From: an uncultured Alistipes sp.
GTDB taxonomy: Bacteria; Bacteroidota; Bacteroidia; Bacteroidales; Rikenellaceae
DNA: 64,000 nucleotides
Assembly: GCA_910584485.1 (NCBI GenBank)
Contig: CAJUAV010000006.1
Span: 68,224 to 132,223 of the forward strand
Direction of reading: 5' to 3'
The notes beneath the pieces are model-generated. The model saw nothing but the letters and a program-made list of their open reading frames with translations. It made no database searches and was not told the DNA's origin. Every line of letters begins with the position of its first letter. Position 1 is the first letter of the stretch. Position numbers and translations under genes: made by a program. Positions 51,169 to 58,502 of this stretch are shown one piece after another.

Positions 51169-52119
51169 ATGATTTTGCGCGAAGGCTGGCCGTCGACGAT
51201 GCCGGCGGCAAATCGCCGTGAACCGGAGCAGCTGCTGGAATACCTGCGTACACTGCTTCCGTTCCATCGAGCCGTACTATACGGCCGTCATGCCGGCATT
51301 GCTTCGTATAACGACCTTGCGGGCTACGAACTCTTGTTGCAGACCGCATATCGCCCTCTCTTGGAGGGTTGGCAGCTGGAGGCTGCGGTGGCCGAAGATT
51401 GGCCCGTCGAATGGGTCGAGCAGCGTCCCTTGCACATCGAAACGATGCGCATGTCGCTGGTAAATCATTTGTCCACCACGAACCGGAACAATGAACTGAT
51501 TCGCGATACGGGGACGATTATCTACGACACGGGCCGTTTGCGCCCCATGTTTGTCTGGGAGGAGAAGCGCCCCGAGTTGCGGCATGCTCGCTATCGGAAA
51601 CTGTACGACTTCTATTCCGACTCGGCCGCATCGCTGCTCGACGATGCGGAATGGCTGTGGGAAGAGGAGGATTATGCGTTGTCTTTTATTCAGTTGTCGG
51701 CAGCGGGGGCGTTTTTGCTGCGTACGATGGGGGCGGTATTCTATGGAAATTTCATCGGTACGGACGATCTGCTGCCGCTCTATAAACGAGTCCGCTACTT
51801 TTCGGCCGAGCTGGCAGAGGCATTTCCGTTGGAGCGTCGGTTCGATATCGACTTTTTCTCTGCGTTGCAAGACCTGCGCAATGCTGCGTTTTGCAATGCG
51901 CCGCGGTTCAATCGGTATCGGTACGGATATTACTTGAAACGCCTGCGTCGGATGCAGGCGATCGTGGAGCGGAGTTGTCAGGCACATCTCGAAATGTTGA
52001 GCAAAGGCGAACACCTGCCCGCAGTCGAAGCGGCGTTGCGGACTCGGAGGGTGCAGGAGCGGCCGGCGGATGCGCTGCAAACCGAGTTCGTGTTCGAAGA
52101 AACGTCGGCAGAGGTATAA
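51169..52119 (+). CDS. Degenerate MNT plus HEPN domain protein
   Basis: The 316-residue protein has an N-terminal part (about residues 20-125) that resembles a minimal nucleotidyltransferase whose GS motif and catalytic aspartates are eroded (HRAVLYGRHAGIASYNDL). The C-terminal part (about 145-285) is an all-helical HEPN-like domain (SAASLLDDAEWLW, LQDLRNAAFCNAPRFN). Similar proteins occur near conjugative elements in Bacteroidetes. HEPN domains are often RNases, but the usual R-x4-6-H motif is not clear here. An alternative start is the ATG at 51199. Assignment is moderate. Confidence 0.6.
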   Translation: MILREGWPSTMPAANRREPEQLLEYLRTLLPFHRAVLYGRHAGIASYNDLAGYELLLQTAYRPLLEGWQLEAAVAEDWPVEWVEQRPLHIETMRMSLVNHLSTTNRNNELIRDTGTIIYDTGRLRPMFVWEEKRPELRHARYRKLYDFYSDSAASLLDDAEWLWEEEDYALSFIQLSAAGAFLLRTMGAVFYGNFIGTDDLLPLYKRVRYFSAELAEAFPLERRFDIDFFSALQDLRNAAFCNAPRFNRYRYGYYLKRLRRMQAIVERSCQAHLEMLSKGEHLPAVEAALRTRRVQERPADALQTEFVFEETSAEV

Positions 52120-52129
52120 GTCTTTTGGA

Positions 52130-52580
52130 AGGGGGGGGGCATCGACGCAGAATCGTTCCTCGGCCCTGCAGATCTCATGCGCGATTCGAACGCGGGGCGA
52201 AGCCTGCGGGGGAGCTGCGTCGGAACGATGCGGGCCTCCGCTGCGGGAGGCTTCGGCCCGCCGCGCTTCGCGCGATGCTACCTTCGGTCCGCCGACCGTT
52301 GTGAGGCCGAACCATGCCGCAAACCATGATGCGCAATCTTTACTCGGGCGGCAGCTTGCGAAGGGGCGCAACGTTTACGAAGCGGGCCTTCGCCGCCGAA
52401 AGCTTCGGCCCGCCGCGCTTGCGTGCGATTCGCCATTCGGCCCGCTGACCGCTGCGAGGCCGAACCATGCCGCAAACCATGCCGCCCGCCGCGCTCCGCG
52501 CGATTCTACATGCGGTCTGCCGACCGCAGCGAGACCGAACCATTCGGCACCCGCCGACGTCCGAACGCCCGCCGAGAAAC
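52130..52580 (-). repeat. Structured GC-rich repeats (reverse orientation)
   Basis: Minus-strand units of the GAAGCCTCC type (about 52190-52285, leading CGCGAAGCGCG) and GAAGCTTTCG type (about 52340-52430), plus shorter GGCCGAACC direct repeats, each followed by ATGCCGCAAACCATG. No gene is seen. They sit between the convergent HEPN and mlaF genes. Confidence 0.75.
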
Positions 52581-52597
52581 CGCCGCCGCCGACTCCC

Positions 52598-53356
52598 TTA
52601 TTTTCCGACCGAGGCTTTGGCGCGCTTGGCCATCGCCGAGGCGAAGACGAAATCGTTCAGGTTGCGGTTGTCGCTGTGGAGGATGTCGGCATTCGAGCCC
52701 TCCCACTCCTTGCGGCCTTGGTGGATGTAGACGATCTTGTCGCCGATCTCCATGACGGAGTTCATGTCGTGCGTGTTGATGATCGTCGTGATGTTGTACT
52801 CCTGCGTGATTTCGCGGATGAGGTTGTCGATGACGATCGAGGTTTGCGGATCGAGCCCCGAGTTGGGTTCGTCGCAGAAGAGGTATTTCGGATTGAGGAC
52901 GATCGCGCGGGCGATCGCCACGCGTTTGATCATGCCGCCCGAGAGCTCGGCGGGATAGAGTCGGTTGGCATTTTCGAGCCGCACGCGCCGCAGGCAGAAA
53001 TCGACCCGTTCGCGCTTCTCGGCCTCCGTGCGGTCGGTGAAGAGGTCGAGCGGCAGCTTCACGTTCTCCTCGACGGTCGACGAGTCGAGCAGCGCCCCGC
53101 CCTGGAAGATCATGCCGATGTCCTTGCGGATCGCCTTGCGCTCGCGGAAGCCGAGGGCCGTGAAATTGCGTTCGTCGTACCACACGGCCCCCGCATCGGG
53201 TTCGTGGAGCCCGACGAGTGTTTTGAGCAGCACGGTCTTACCCGAGCCGCTGCGGCCGATGATGAGGTTCGTGCAGCCCGTGCGGAACTCGATCGAAATG
53301 TCGTCGAGCACGGTGCGGCTGTCGAAAGTCTTGACGATGTGTTCGGCCCGGATCAT
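52598..53356 (-). CDS. mlaF: ABC transporter ATP-binding protein, MlaF-like
   Basis: The 252-residue ATPase powers phospholipid traffic at the inner membrane with the MlaE permease. Walker A is IGRSGSGKTVLLK (about residue 35), the signature LSGGMIKRVAIARA, Walker B YLFCDEPNSGLD and the switch histidine in NTHDMNSV. It overlaps mlaE by ATGA. The MCE-domain protein MlaD that normally completes the system is not next to it. Confidence 0.94.
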   Translation of the reverse strand: MIRAEHIVKTFDSRTVLDDISIEFRTGCTNLIIGRSGSGKTVLLKTLVGLHEPDAGAVWYDERNFTALGFRERKAIRKDIGMIFQGGALLDSSTVEENVKLPLDLFTDRTEAEKRERVDFCLRRVRLENANRLYPAELSGGMIKRVAIARAIVLNPKYLFCDEPNSGLDPQTSIVIDNLIREITQEYNITTIINTHDMNSVMEIGDKIVYIHQGRKEWEGSNADILHSDNRNLNDFVFASAMAKRAKASVGK

Positions 53357-54096
53357 ATGAGCAGTAGTTGGGTGAGAATGAGGTTGAAGATCATGATGAC
53401 CACCGAGCTCGTCACGACGGCTTTCGTCGAGGCCTTGCCCACCTCCAGCGAATTGCCCTTGGCGTAGTAGCCGAAGAAGGCCGACACGGAGGTGATGATG
53501 TAGGCGAAGACGGCCGATTTGATGAGCGAGTAGACGATCGAATAGCGCTTGAAATCGATCAGGATGCCGTCGATGTAGTTCGAGGGGATCATGATGTTGG
53601 TCGCCACGGCGATCAGGTAGCCGCCGATGATGCCGATGGCGATCGACAGAATCGTCAGCAGCGGAAAGAAGAGGACCGCGGCGACGATCTTCGGCAGAAT
53701 GAGGTACGAAGCGGAGTTGACGCCCATGATTTCGAGGGCGTCGATCTGCTCCGTGATGCGCATCGTACCGATTTCGGAGGCGATACTCGAGCCCACCTTG
53801 CCCGAGAGGATCAGCGCCACGACCGTCGAACTGAATTCGAGGATCATCGTTTCGCGCGTGGCGTAGCCGATCATCGACTCGGGTACGAAGGGCGAATCGA
53901 GGTTGATGCACATCTGCAACGTGATGACGGCGCCGATGAAGATCGAGATGATCGCCGTGAGGCCGATCGAGTCCATGCCGATCGCCTCCATTTCGTAGAG
54001 GATGCGGCGACGGTAGATCACGGCCTTCTCGGGGCGGGAGAAGACCTTGCCCATCAGGATGAAATAGCGCCCTATGCGTTCGAAAATGCGGAACAT
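53353..54096 (-). CDS. mlaE: MlaE-family lipid ABC transporter permease
   Basis: The 247-residue permease has five to six membrane helices and the family motif SGKVGSSIASEIGTMRITEQIDALE-like core (positions about 98-122), with EAIGMDSIGLTAI upstream. It forms the membrane part of a retrograde or anterograde phospholipid transporter. It is followed by mlaF with a 4-base overlap and preceded 10 bases away by a DUF4834 gene. Confidence 0.94.
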   Translation of the reverse strand: MFRIFERIGRYFILMGKVFSRPEKAVIYRRRILYEMEAIGMDSIGLTAIISIFIGAVITLQMCINLDSPFVPESMIGYATRETMILEFSSTVVALILSGKVGSSIASEIGTMRITEQIDALEIMGVNSASYLILPKIVAAVLFFPLLTILSIAIGIIGGYLIAVATNIMIPSNYIDGILIDFKRYSIVYSLIKSAVFAYIITSVSAFFGYYAKGNSLEVGKASTKAVVTSSVVIMIFNLILTQLLLI

Positions 54097-54106
54097 CGTG
54101 CGGGAG

Positions 54107-54496
54107 CTATTCGTTCTCTTTCGTCTCCTCGAACTCGACGTAGTCGCCCACCTCGTTCGAGACGCGTTTTTCGGGCATCGCCGAGGTGCGGCGCACGCGG
54201 ATGTCGCCCTCGTCGGGACGGACGTTGCGGTTGGTCCAGCGATAGGAGGCGCCGTTGCCGTCGGGGCCGAACTGCTGCTCCATTTCGCGCTGCATGCGGC
54301 GCAGACGGCGGCGCAGCGTGAAGGCCAGCAGGAGCACGACGAGCACGAAGCCCAGTATCAGATAGAGGATGACGGTCGCCAGACCGCGCAGCAGGGCGGG
54401 CGCCGTGAAGGCGAGCACCACGATAAGGAGCACGGTGAGCGGATTGCGCCGCACGAAGGCGACGAACGAATCGATGATCAGGAGCAGCAGGTTCAT
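54107..54496 (-). CDS. DUF4834 family membrane protein
   Basis: The 129-residue protein has two N-terminal hydrophobic helices (about residues 1-15 and 20-60, PLTVLLIVVLAFTAPALL then VILYLILGFVLVVLLL) and a charged C-terminal half ending VGDYVEFEETKENE. The pattern matches the Bacteroidetes DUF4834 family of unknown role. It begins the operon with mlaE and mlaF and is read from tandem promoter repeats. Confidence 0.8.
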   Translation of the reverse strand: MNLLLLIIDSFVAFVRRNPLTVLLIVVLAFTAPALLRGLATVILYLILGFVLVVLLLAFTLRRRLRRMQREMEQQFGPDGNGASYRWTNRNVRPDEGDIRVRRTSAMPEKRVSNEVGDYVEFEETKENE

Positions 54497-54559
54497 CTTT
54501 GTGTGTAATCGGGGCTCGGGGTCGGGAGGTCCGCTTGCGCGGCGGGCTCCCGACGAGCG

Positions 54560-54870
54560 CTTGTGTCAGCAAAGATACGAATAAGCGAGGGCAAAAGCAA
54601 ACGCAGTTTGCATTTTGCCGAGCGGGAGTATCTTGGGCGCAGCCAAAGATAGAAAAAAACCGAGGGCAAAAGCAAACGCAGTTTGCATTTTGCCGAGCGG
54701 GAGTATCTTGGGCGCAGCCAAAGATAGAAAAAAACCGAGGGCAAAGATCAACTTTATTTGTGTTTGCAGGGGCGGGCGTATCTTCGGCGAAGCCAAAGAT
54801 AGCAAAAAAAGAGCGTAAAAGCAACCCCGATGGCGATTTGCCGGGGCGAAACCGTTTCGGCGAAGCCAAA
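54560..54870 (-). repeat. Tandem promoter-bearing repeats upstream of DUF4834-mlaEF
   Basis: On the minus strand, four TATCTTTG boxes occur at 54801-54794, 54725-54718, 54650-54643 and 54576-54569, with periods of 74-76 bases; a fifth degenerate copy is near 54866. Two units are nearly identical. Each unit contains CCAAGATACTCCCGCTCGG, then GGCAAAATGCAAAC/GTTTGCTTTTGCC and a T-rich tract leading into the next -7 box. The box nearest the gene gives a leader of about 70 bases. Confidence 0.85.
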
Positions 54871-54906
54871 GGCGGCCGAAATGATGGGTTATTTCAAGAA
54901 ATGTCG

Positions 54907-54914
54907 TAAATTTG
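54907..54914 (+). promoter_or_regulatory. -7 element of purB
   Basis: TAAATTTG, 30 bases before the ATG at 54945; no clear -33 box. Confidence 0.5.
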
Positions 54915-54944
54915 GTGCCGAAAACAATCAACACCCCACACGAT

Positions 54945-56294
54945 ATGATGACTCCTCTGACCGCCATTTCCCCCGTCGACGGCCGTTACCGCCGCACGAC
55001 GGAGCGCCTGGCCGACTACTTTTCCGAGCAGGCGCTGATCCGCTACCGCATCCGCGTCGAGGTCGAATACTTCATCGCCCTGTGCGAGCTGCCGCTGCCG
55101 CAACTGGCATCGGTCGATCGGGCGAAATTCGACGAGTTGCGCGCCCTCTACCGCGACTTTTCGTCCGCTACGGCCGAGCGCGTGAAGGAGATCGAGCGCA
55201 CGACGAACCACGACGTGAAGGCGATCGAATACATCCTGAAGGAGCGCATGGACGAGATCGGTCTGGCGCCTTACAAAGAGTTCGTCCATTTCGGTCTGAC
55301 GTCGCAGGATATCAACAACACGGCCGTGCCCCTCTCGATCCGCGAGGCGCTCGACGAGGTCTGCTACCCCGCGCTGGCCGAGGTGCGCGAGAAGCTCGCG
55401 GCGATGGCCGAGGAGTGGATGTCGGTGCCCATGCTGGCCCGCACGCACGGCCAGCCCGCCTCGCCGACGGTGCTGGGCAAGGAGTTCCTGGTCTACGTCG
55501 AGCGGCTCGACAAGCAGATCGAACAGCTGCGCGCCGTTCCCGTACCCGCGAAGTTCGGCGGTGCGACGGGCAACATGAACGCCCACCACGCCGCCTACCC
55601 CGAACGCGACTGGGCAGCCTTCGCGAACCGTTTCGTCGAAGAGACGCTGGGGCTTTCGCGCTCGCGCTACACGACGCAGATCGAGCACTACGACAACCTC
55701 GCCGCGATGTTCGATGCCCTGAAGCGCATTGACACGATCCTGATCGACCTGGCGCGCGATATGTGGATGTACATCTCGTCGGAGTATTTCAAGCAGCGGA
55801 TCAAGGCGGGCGAGGTCGGTTCGAGCGCCATGCCGCACAAGGTCAACCCGATCGATTTCGAGAATGCCGAAGGCAACCTCGGCATGGCCAACGCCATCTT
55901 CGAGCACCTTTCGCGCAAGCTGCCCGTTTCGCGCCTGCAGCGCGACCTGACGGACTCGACCGTGCTGCGCAACGTCGGCGTGCCGATGGCCCACCTGCTC
56001 ATCGCGCTGGCGTCGCTCATGAAGGGGCTGAACAAGGTACTGCTCAATCGCGAGGCGATCGACCGCGACCTGGAGGCCAACTGGGCCGTGGTCGCCGAGG
56101 GTATCCAGACGATTCTGCGCCGCGAAGGCTACCCGAAGCCCTATGAGGCGCTGAAGGCGCTCACGCGCACGAACGAACACATCACCGAGGCCTCGATCAA
56201 GGCCTTCATCGAGACGCTCGACGTAAGCGAAGCGGTCAAGGAGGAGCTGCGCGCCCTCTCGCCCGCAAGCTATACGGGCATCTTCCGCCGATAA
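54945..56294 (+). CDS. purB: Adenylosuccinate lyase
   Basis: PurB, 449 residues (448 if the second of two adjacent ATGs is used), acts twice in purine synthesis, releasing fumarate from SAICAR and adenylosuccinate. It is an aspartase/fumarase superfamily enzyme: SPVDGRYRR at the start, the first catalytic histidine region LARTHGQPASP, and the signature SSAMPHKVNPIDFENAEGN-like loop. It is closest to the E. coli type rather than the shorter Bacillus type. A strong terminator follows. Confidence 0.97.
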   Translation: MMTPLTAISPVDGRYRRTTERLADYFSEQALIRYRIRVEVEYFIALCELPLPQLASVDRAKFDELRALYRDFSSATAERVKEIERTTNHDVKAIEYILKERMDEIGLAPYKEFVHFGLTSQDINNTAVPLSIREALDEVCYPALAEVREKLAAMAEEWMSVPMLARTHGQPASPTVLGKEFLVYVERLDKQIEQLRAVPVPAKFGGATGNMNAHHAAYPERDWAAFANRFVEETLGLSRSRYTTQIEHYDNLAAMFDALKRIDTILIDLARDMWMYISSEYFKQRIKAGEVGSSAMPHKVNPIDFENAEGNLGMANAIFEHLSRKLPVSRLQRDLTDSTVLRNVGVPMAHLLIALASLMKGLNKVLLNREAIDRDLEANWAVVAEGIQTILRREGYPKPYEALKALTRTNEHITEASIKAFIETLDVSEAVKEELRALSPASYTGIFRR

Positions 56295-56310
56295 GAAAAA
56301 GGCGATGCGA

Positions 56311-56359
56311 AACGGCTGCCGCCGCGACCGAATTGTCGGTTGCGGCGGCAGCCGTTTTT
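56311..56359 (+). terminator. Intrinsic terminator of purB
   Basis: AACGGCTGCCGCCGC pairs with GCGGCGGCAGCCGTT, followed by TTT. Confidence 0.92.
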
Positions 56360-56394
56360 GAGAGGGGCGAATCGATTTCGTCGGAGGGGGCTTC

Positions 56395-56875
56395 GGAGGT
56401 GTCGGGGCATGCCGAATGGCTCGATTCTGCGGGGACAGCCGAATCGCGCTTTAGCGCGGCGGGCCGCAGCTTTCGGCGGCGAAGGCCCGCAGCTCGCGTC
56501 CCGCTCCGTCGCGTCCCTTCGCAAGCTGCTGCCCGAAGGTCGCACGCAGGTGCGTGCCGTTCGCCGCCGCCCCATGCGGCGGACGGCAATCTCGCGTCGC
56601 GCCGCTCGAACTGCCTCCTGCCGCCGGCGGCGAACTTGTCGGTTCGACCTCATAAGAGGTCGGCAGCCCGCAGCCGCCCCCCTGGCGGAGGGCTGCTCCT
56701 TCACGTCGTAAGCCCCTCCGCTCGGCTGCGGGTCGAACCGATCGATTCGATGGCACAGCCATCGGCGGGCCGAAGCCTCCGCGTGCGGAGGCCCGCAGTT
56801 TTGGCAAACATGCGTGCGCTCCGCAGGCTTCGACCCGAGTGCAAGTCGCACGGGAGGTCGCCCGTCCGCCCGCCG
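56395..56875 (+). repeat. Cluster of structured GC-rich repeats (forward)
   Basis: Four unit types follow each other: GCAGCTTTCGGC (about 56445-56535, leading CGCGCTTTAGCGCG), GCCGTTCGCCGCC (about 56548-56640, partner GGCGGCGAAC), CCCGCAGCCG (about 56643-56735, leading GACCTCATAAGAGGTC) and GAAGCCTCCGCGT (about 56745-56840, leading GATGGCACAGCCATC). This block is the clearest display of the compensating stem changes. Confidence 0.9.
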
Positions 56876-56881
56876 TCGGAC

Positions 56882-56920
56882 AAAAAAAATCCCGCACCCT
56901 CCGAAAAGAGGGCGCGGGAC
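56882..56920 (-). terminator. Intrinsic terminator of the aldolase gene
   Basis: On the minus strand TCCCGCGCCCTC/GAGGGTGCGGGA-type stem with a short loop and T8 tract. Confidence 0.93.
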
Positions 56921-56945
56921 GAATCGCGTCAGCCGCGAGCGCTGC

Positions 56946-57941
56946 CTACTCTGCCTTGCCGGCCGAGCCGAGGACGTTCTCGCACTTGTGCATGTAGAGC
57001 TTCTTGAGCTCGTCGCGAGCGGGACCCAGGTACTTGCGGGGGTCGAACTCGGCGGGCTTCTCGGCCAGCACCTGACGAACGGCCGCGGTCATGGCCAGAC
57101 GGCCGTCCGAGTCGATGTTGATCTTGCAGACGGCGCTCTTGGCGGCCTTGCGCAGCTGCTCTTCGGGAATGCCCACGGCATCCTTCAGCGCACCGCCGTA
57201 GTGGTTGATGATCTTCACGTACTCCTGCGGAACCGACGACGAGCCGTGCAGCACGATGGGGAAGCCCGGGAGCTTCTCCTCGATCTCCTTCAGGATGTCG
57301 AAGCGCAGCTCGGGCGGCACGAGGATCCCCTCGGCGTTGCGCGTGCACTGCTCGGGCTTGAACTTGTTGGCGCCGTGCGACGTGCCGATCGAGATGGCGA
57401 GCGAGTCGACGCCCGTCTTCGTCACGAAATCGATCACGTCCTTCGGGTCGGTGTAGTGCGAATGCTCGGCGACGACCTCATCCTCGACGCCGGCCAGCAC
57501 GCCCAGCTCGCCCTCGACGGTCACGTCGTGCTGATGGGCGTACTCGACGACCTTCTTCGTCAGGGCGACGTTCTCGTCGTAGGGGAGCGACGAACCGTCG
57601 ATCATCACCGACGAGAAGCCCATGTCGATGCAGTCCTTGCAGAGCTCGAACGAGTTGCCGTGGTCGAGGTGCAGCACGATCGGAATGTTCTTGCCCAGCT
57701 CCTTGGCGTACTCGACGGCACCCTGCGCCATGTAGCGCAGCAGCGTCTGGTTGGCGTATTTGCGGGCGCCCGACGACACCTGGAGAATGACCGGCGACGA
57801 GCACTCGACGCAGGCCGAGATGATCGCCTGCATCTGCTCCATGTTGTTGAAATTGAAGGCCGGAATCGCATAACCGCCCTTGATGGCCTTGGCGAACATC
57901 TCGCGCGTGTTCACCAGACCCAGTTCCTTGTAAGATACCAT
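56946..57941 (-). CDS. fba: Class II fructose-1,6-bisphosphate aldolase
   Basis: The 331-residue zinc aldolase splits fructose 1,6-bisphosphate in glycolysis. Zinc ligands are in LHLDHGN, the glutamate and histidine segment VEGELG and HSHYTDP, and SIGTSHGANK and LHGSSSVP. The start at MVSYKELGLVNTREMF is used; the upstream methionine at 58001 is inside the leader. A promoter with TAACTTTG lies about 70 bases upstream. Confidence 0.96.
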   Translation of the reverse strand: MVSYKELGLVNTREMFAKAIKGGYAIPAFNFNNMEQMQAIISACVECSSPVILQVSSGARKYANQTLLRYMAQGAVEYAKELGKNIPIVLHLDHGNSFELCKDCIDMGFSSVMIDGSSLPYDENVALTKKVVEYAHQHDVTVEGELGVLAGVEDEVVAEHSHYTDPKDVIDFVTKTGVDSLAISIGTSHGANKFKPEQCTRNAEGILVPPELRFDILKEIEEKLPGFPIVLHGSSSVPQEYVKIINHYGGALKDAVGIPEEQLRKAAKSAVCKINIDSDGRLAMTAAVRQVLAEKPAEFDPRKYLGPARDELKKLYMHKCENVLGSAGKAE

Positions 57942-58009
57942 AAGGATCGAATGTTTTATGATGAATGTTTTACGTTGCTCCGTTTCGGGGCGTTTGCTCA
58001 AAAACTACG

Positions 58010-58017
58010 CAAAGTTA
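58010..58017 (-). promoter_or_regulatory. -7 element of the aldolase gene
   Basis: TAACTTTG on the minus strand; predicted start near 58005 and a 65-base AT-rich leader. Confidence 0.65.
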
Positions 58018-58109
58018 ACAAAAAAACGGCGGTTCGATGCGTCTCGGGCGTAATTTTAGCGGTCTGTTTCGGGAGGCTCCCCGCGGCGGTCCGGTTTTCG
58101 GCGAAAAAT

Positions 58110-58440
58110 TGGCCGTTTCGAACCTTTTTCGTATCTTTGGCTGCGCCCGAGATACTCCCGCTCGGCAAAATGCTACCTGCGTTTGCTTTTGCCCTCGGCT
58201 TTTTCGTATCTTTGGCTTCGCCGAAGATACTCCCGCTCGGCAAAATGCAGGCAAGCTTGCTTTTGCTCTCGGTTTTTTCGTATTTTTGGCTGCGCCCGAG
58301 ATACTCCCGCTCGGCAAAATGCTACCTGCGTTTGCTTTTGCCCTCGGCTTTTTCGTATCTTTGGCTTCGCCGAAGATACTCCCGCTCGGCAAAATGCAGG
58401 CAAGCTTGCTTTTGCTCTCGCTTATTCGTATCTTTGCCGG
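58110..58440 (+). repeat. Tandem promoter-bearing repeats upstream of fumarase
   Basis: Five -7 boxes at 58132-58139, 58207-58214, 58281-58288 (TATTTTTG), 58356-58363 and 58429-58436, with periods of 73-75 bases. Odd and even units form an alternating dimer of about 149 bases repeated twice almost exactly. Each box is preceded by TTG at 20-21 bases (for the last, 58406-58408). Each unit also holds CCGAG/CTCGG and GGCAAAA...TTTTGC hairpins and a T-rich tract. The last box is 67 bases before the fumarase ATG. Confidence 0.9.
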
Positions 58441-58502
58441 TCGGGCCTCGGGCTCCGCAACCCCTGCAAACGAAACGAACACAAGATAAAACAACCGTTA
58501 CC

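Noticed and set aside
56395..56875. Integron attC sites
   Set aside because: The hairpin repeats recall attC folding, but there are no gene cassettes, no integrase and the units occur singly between housekeeping genes in both orientations.
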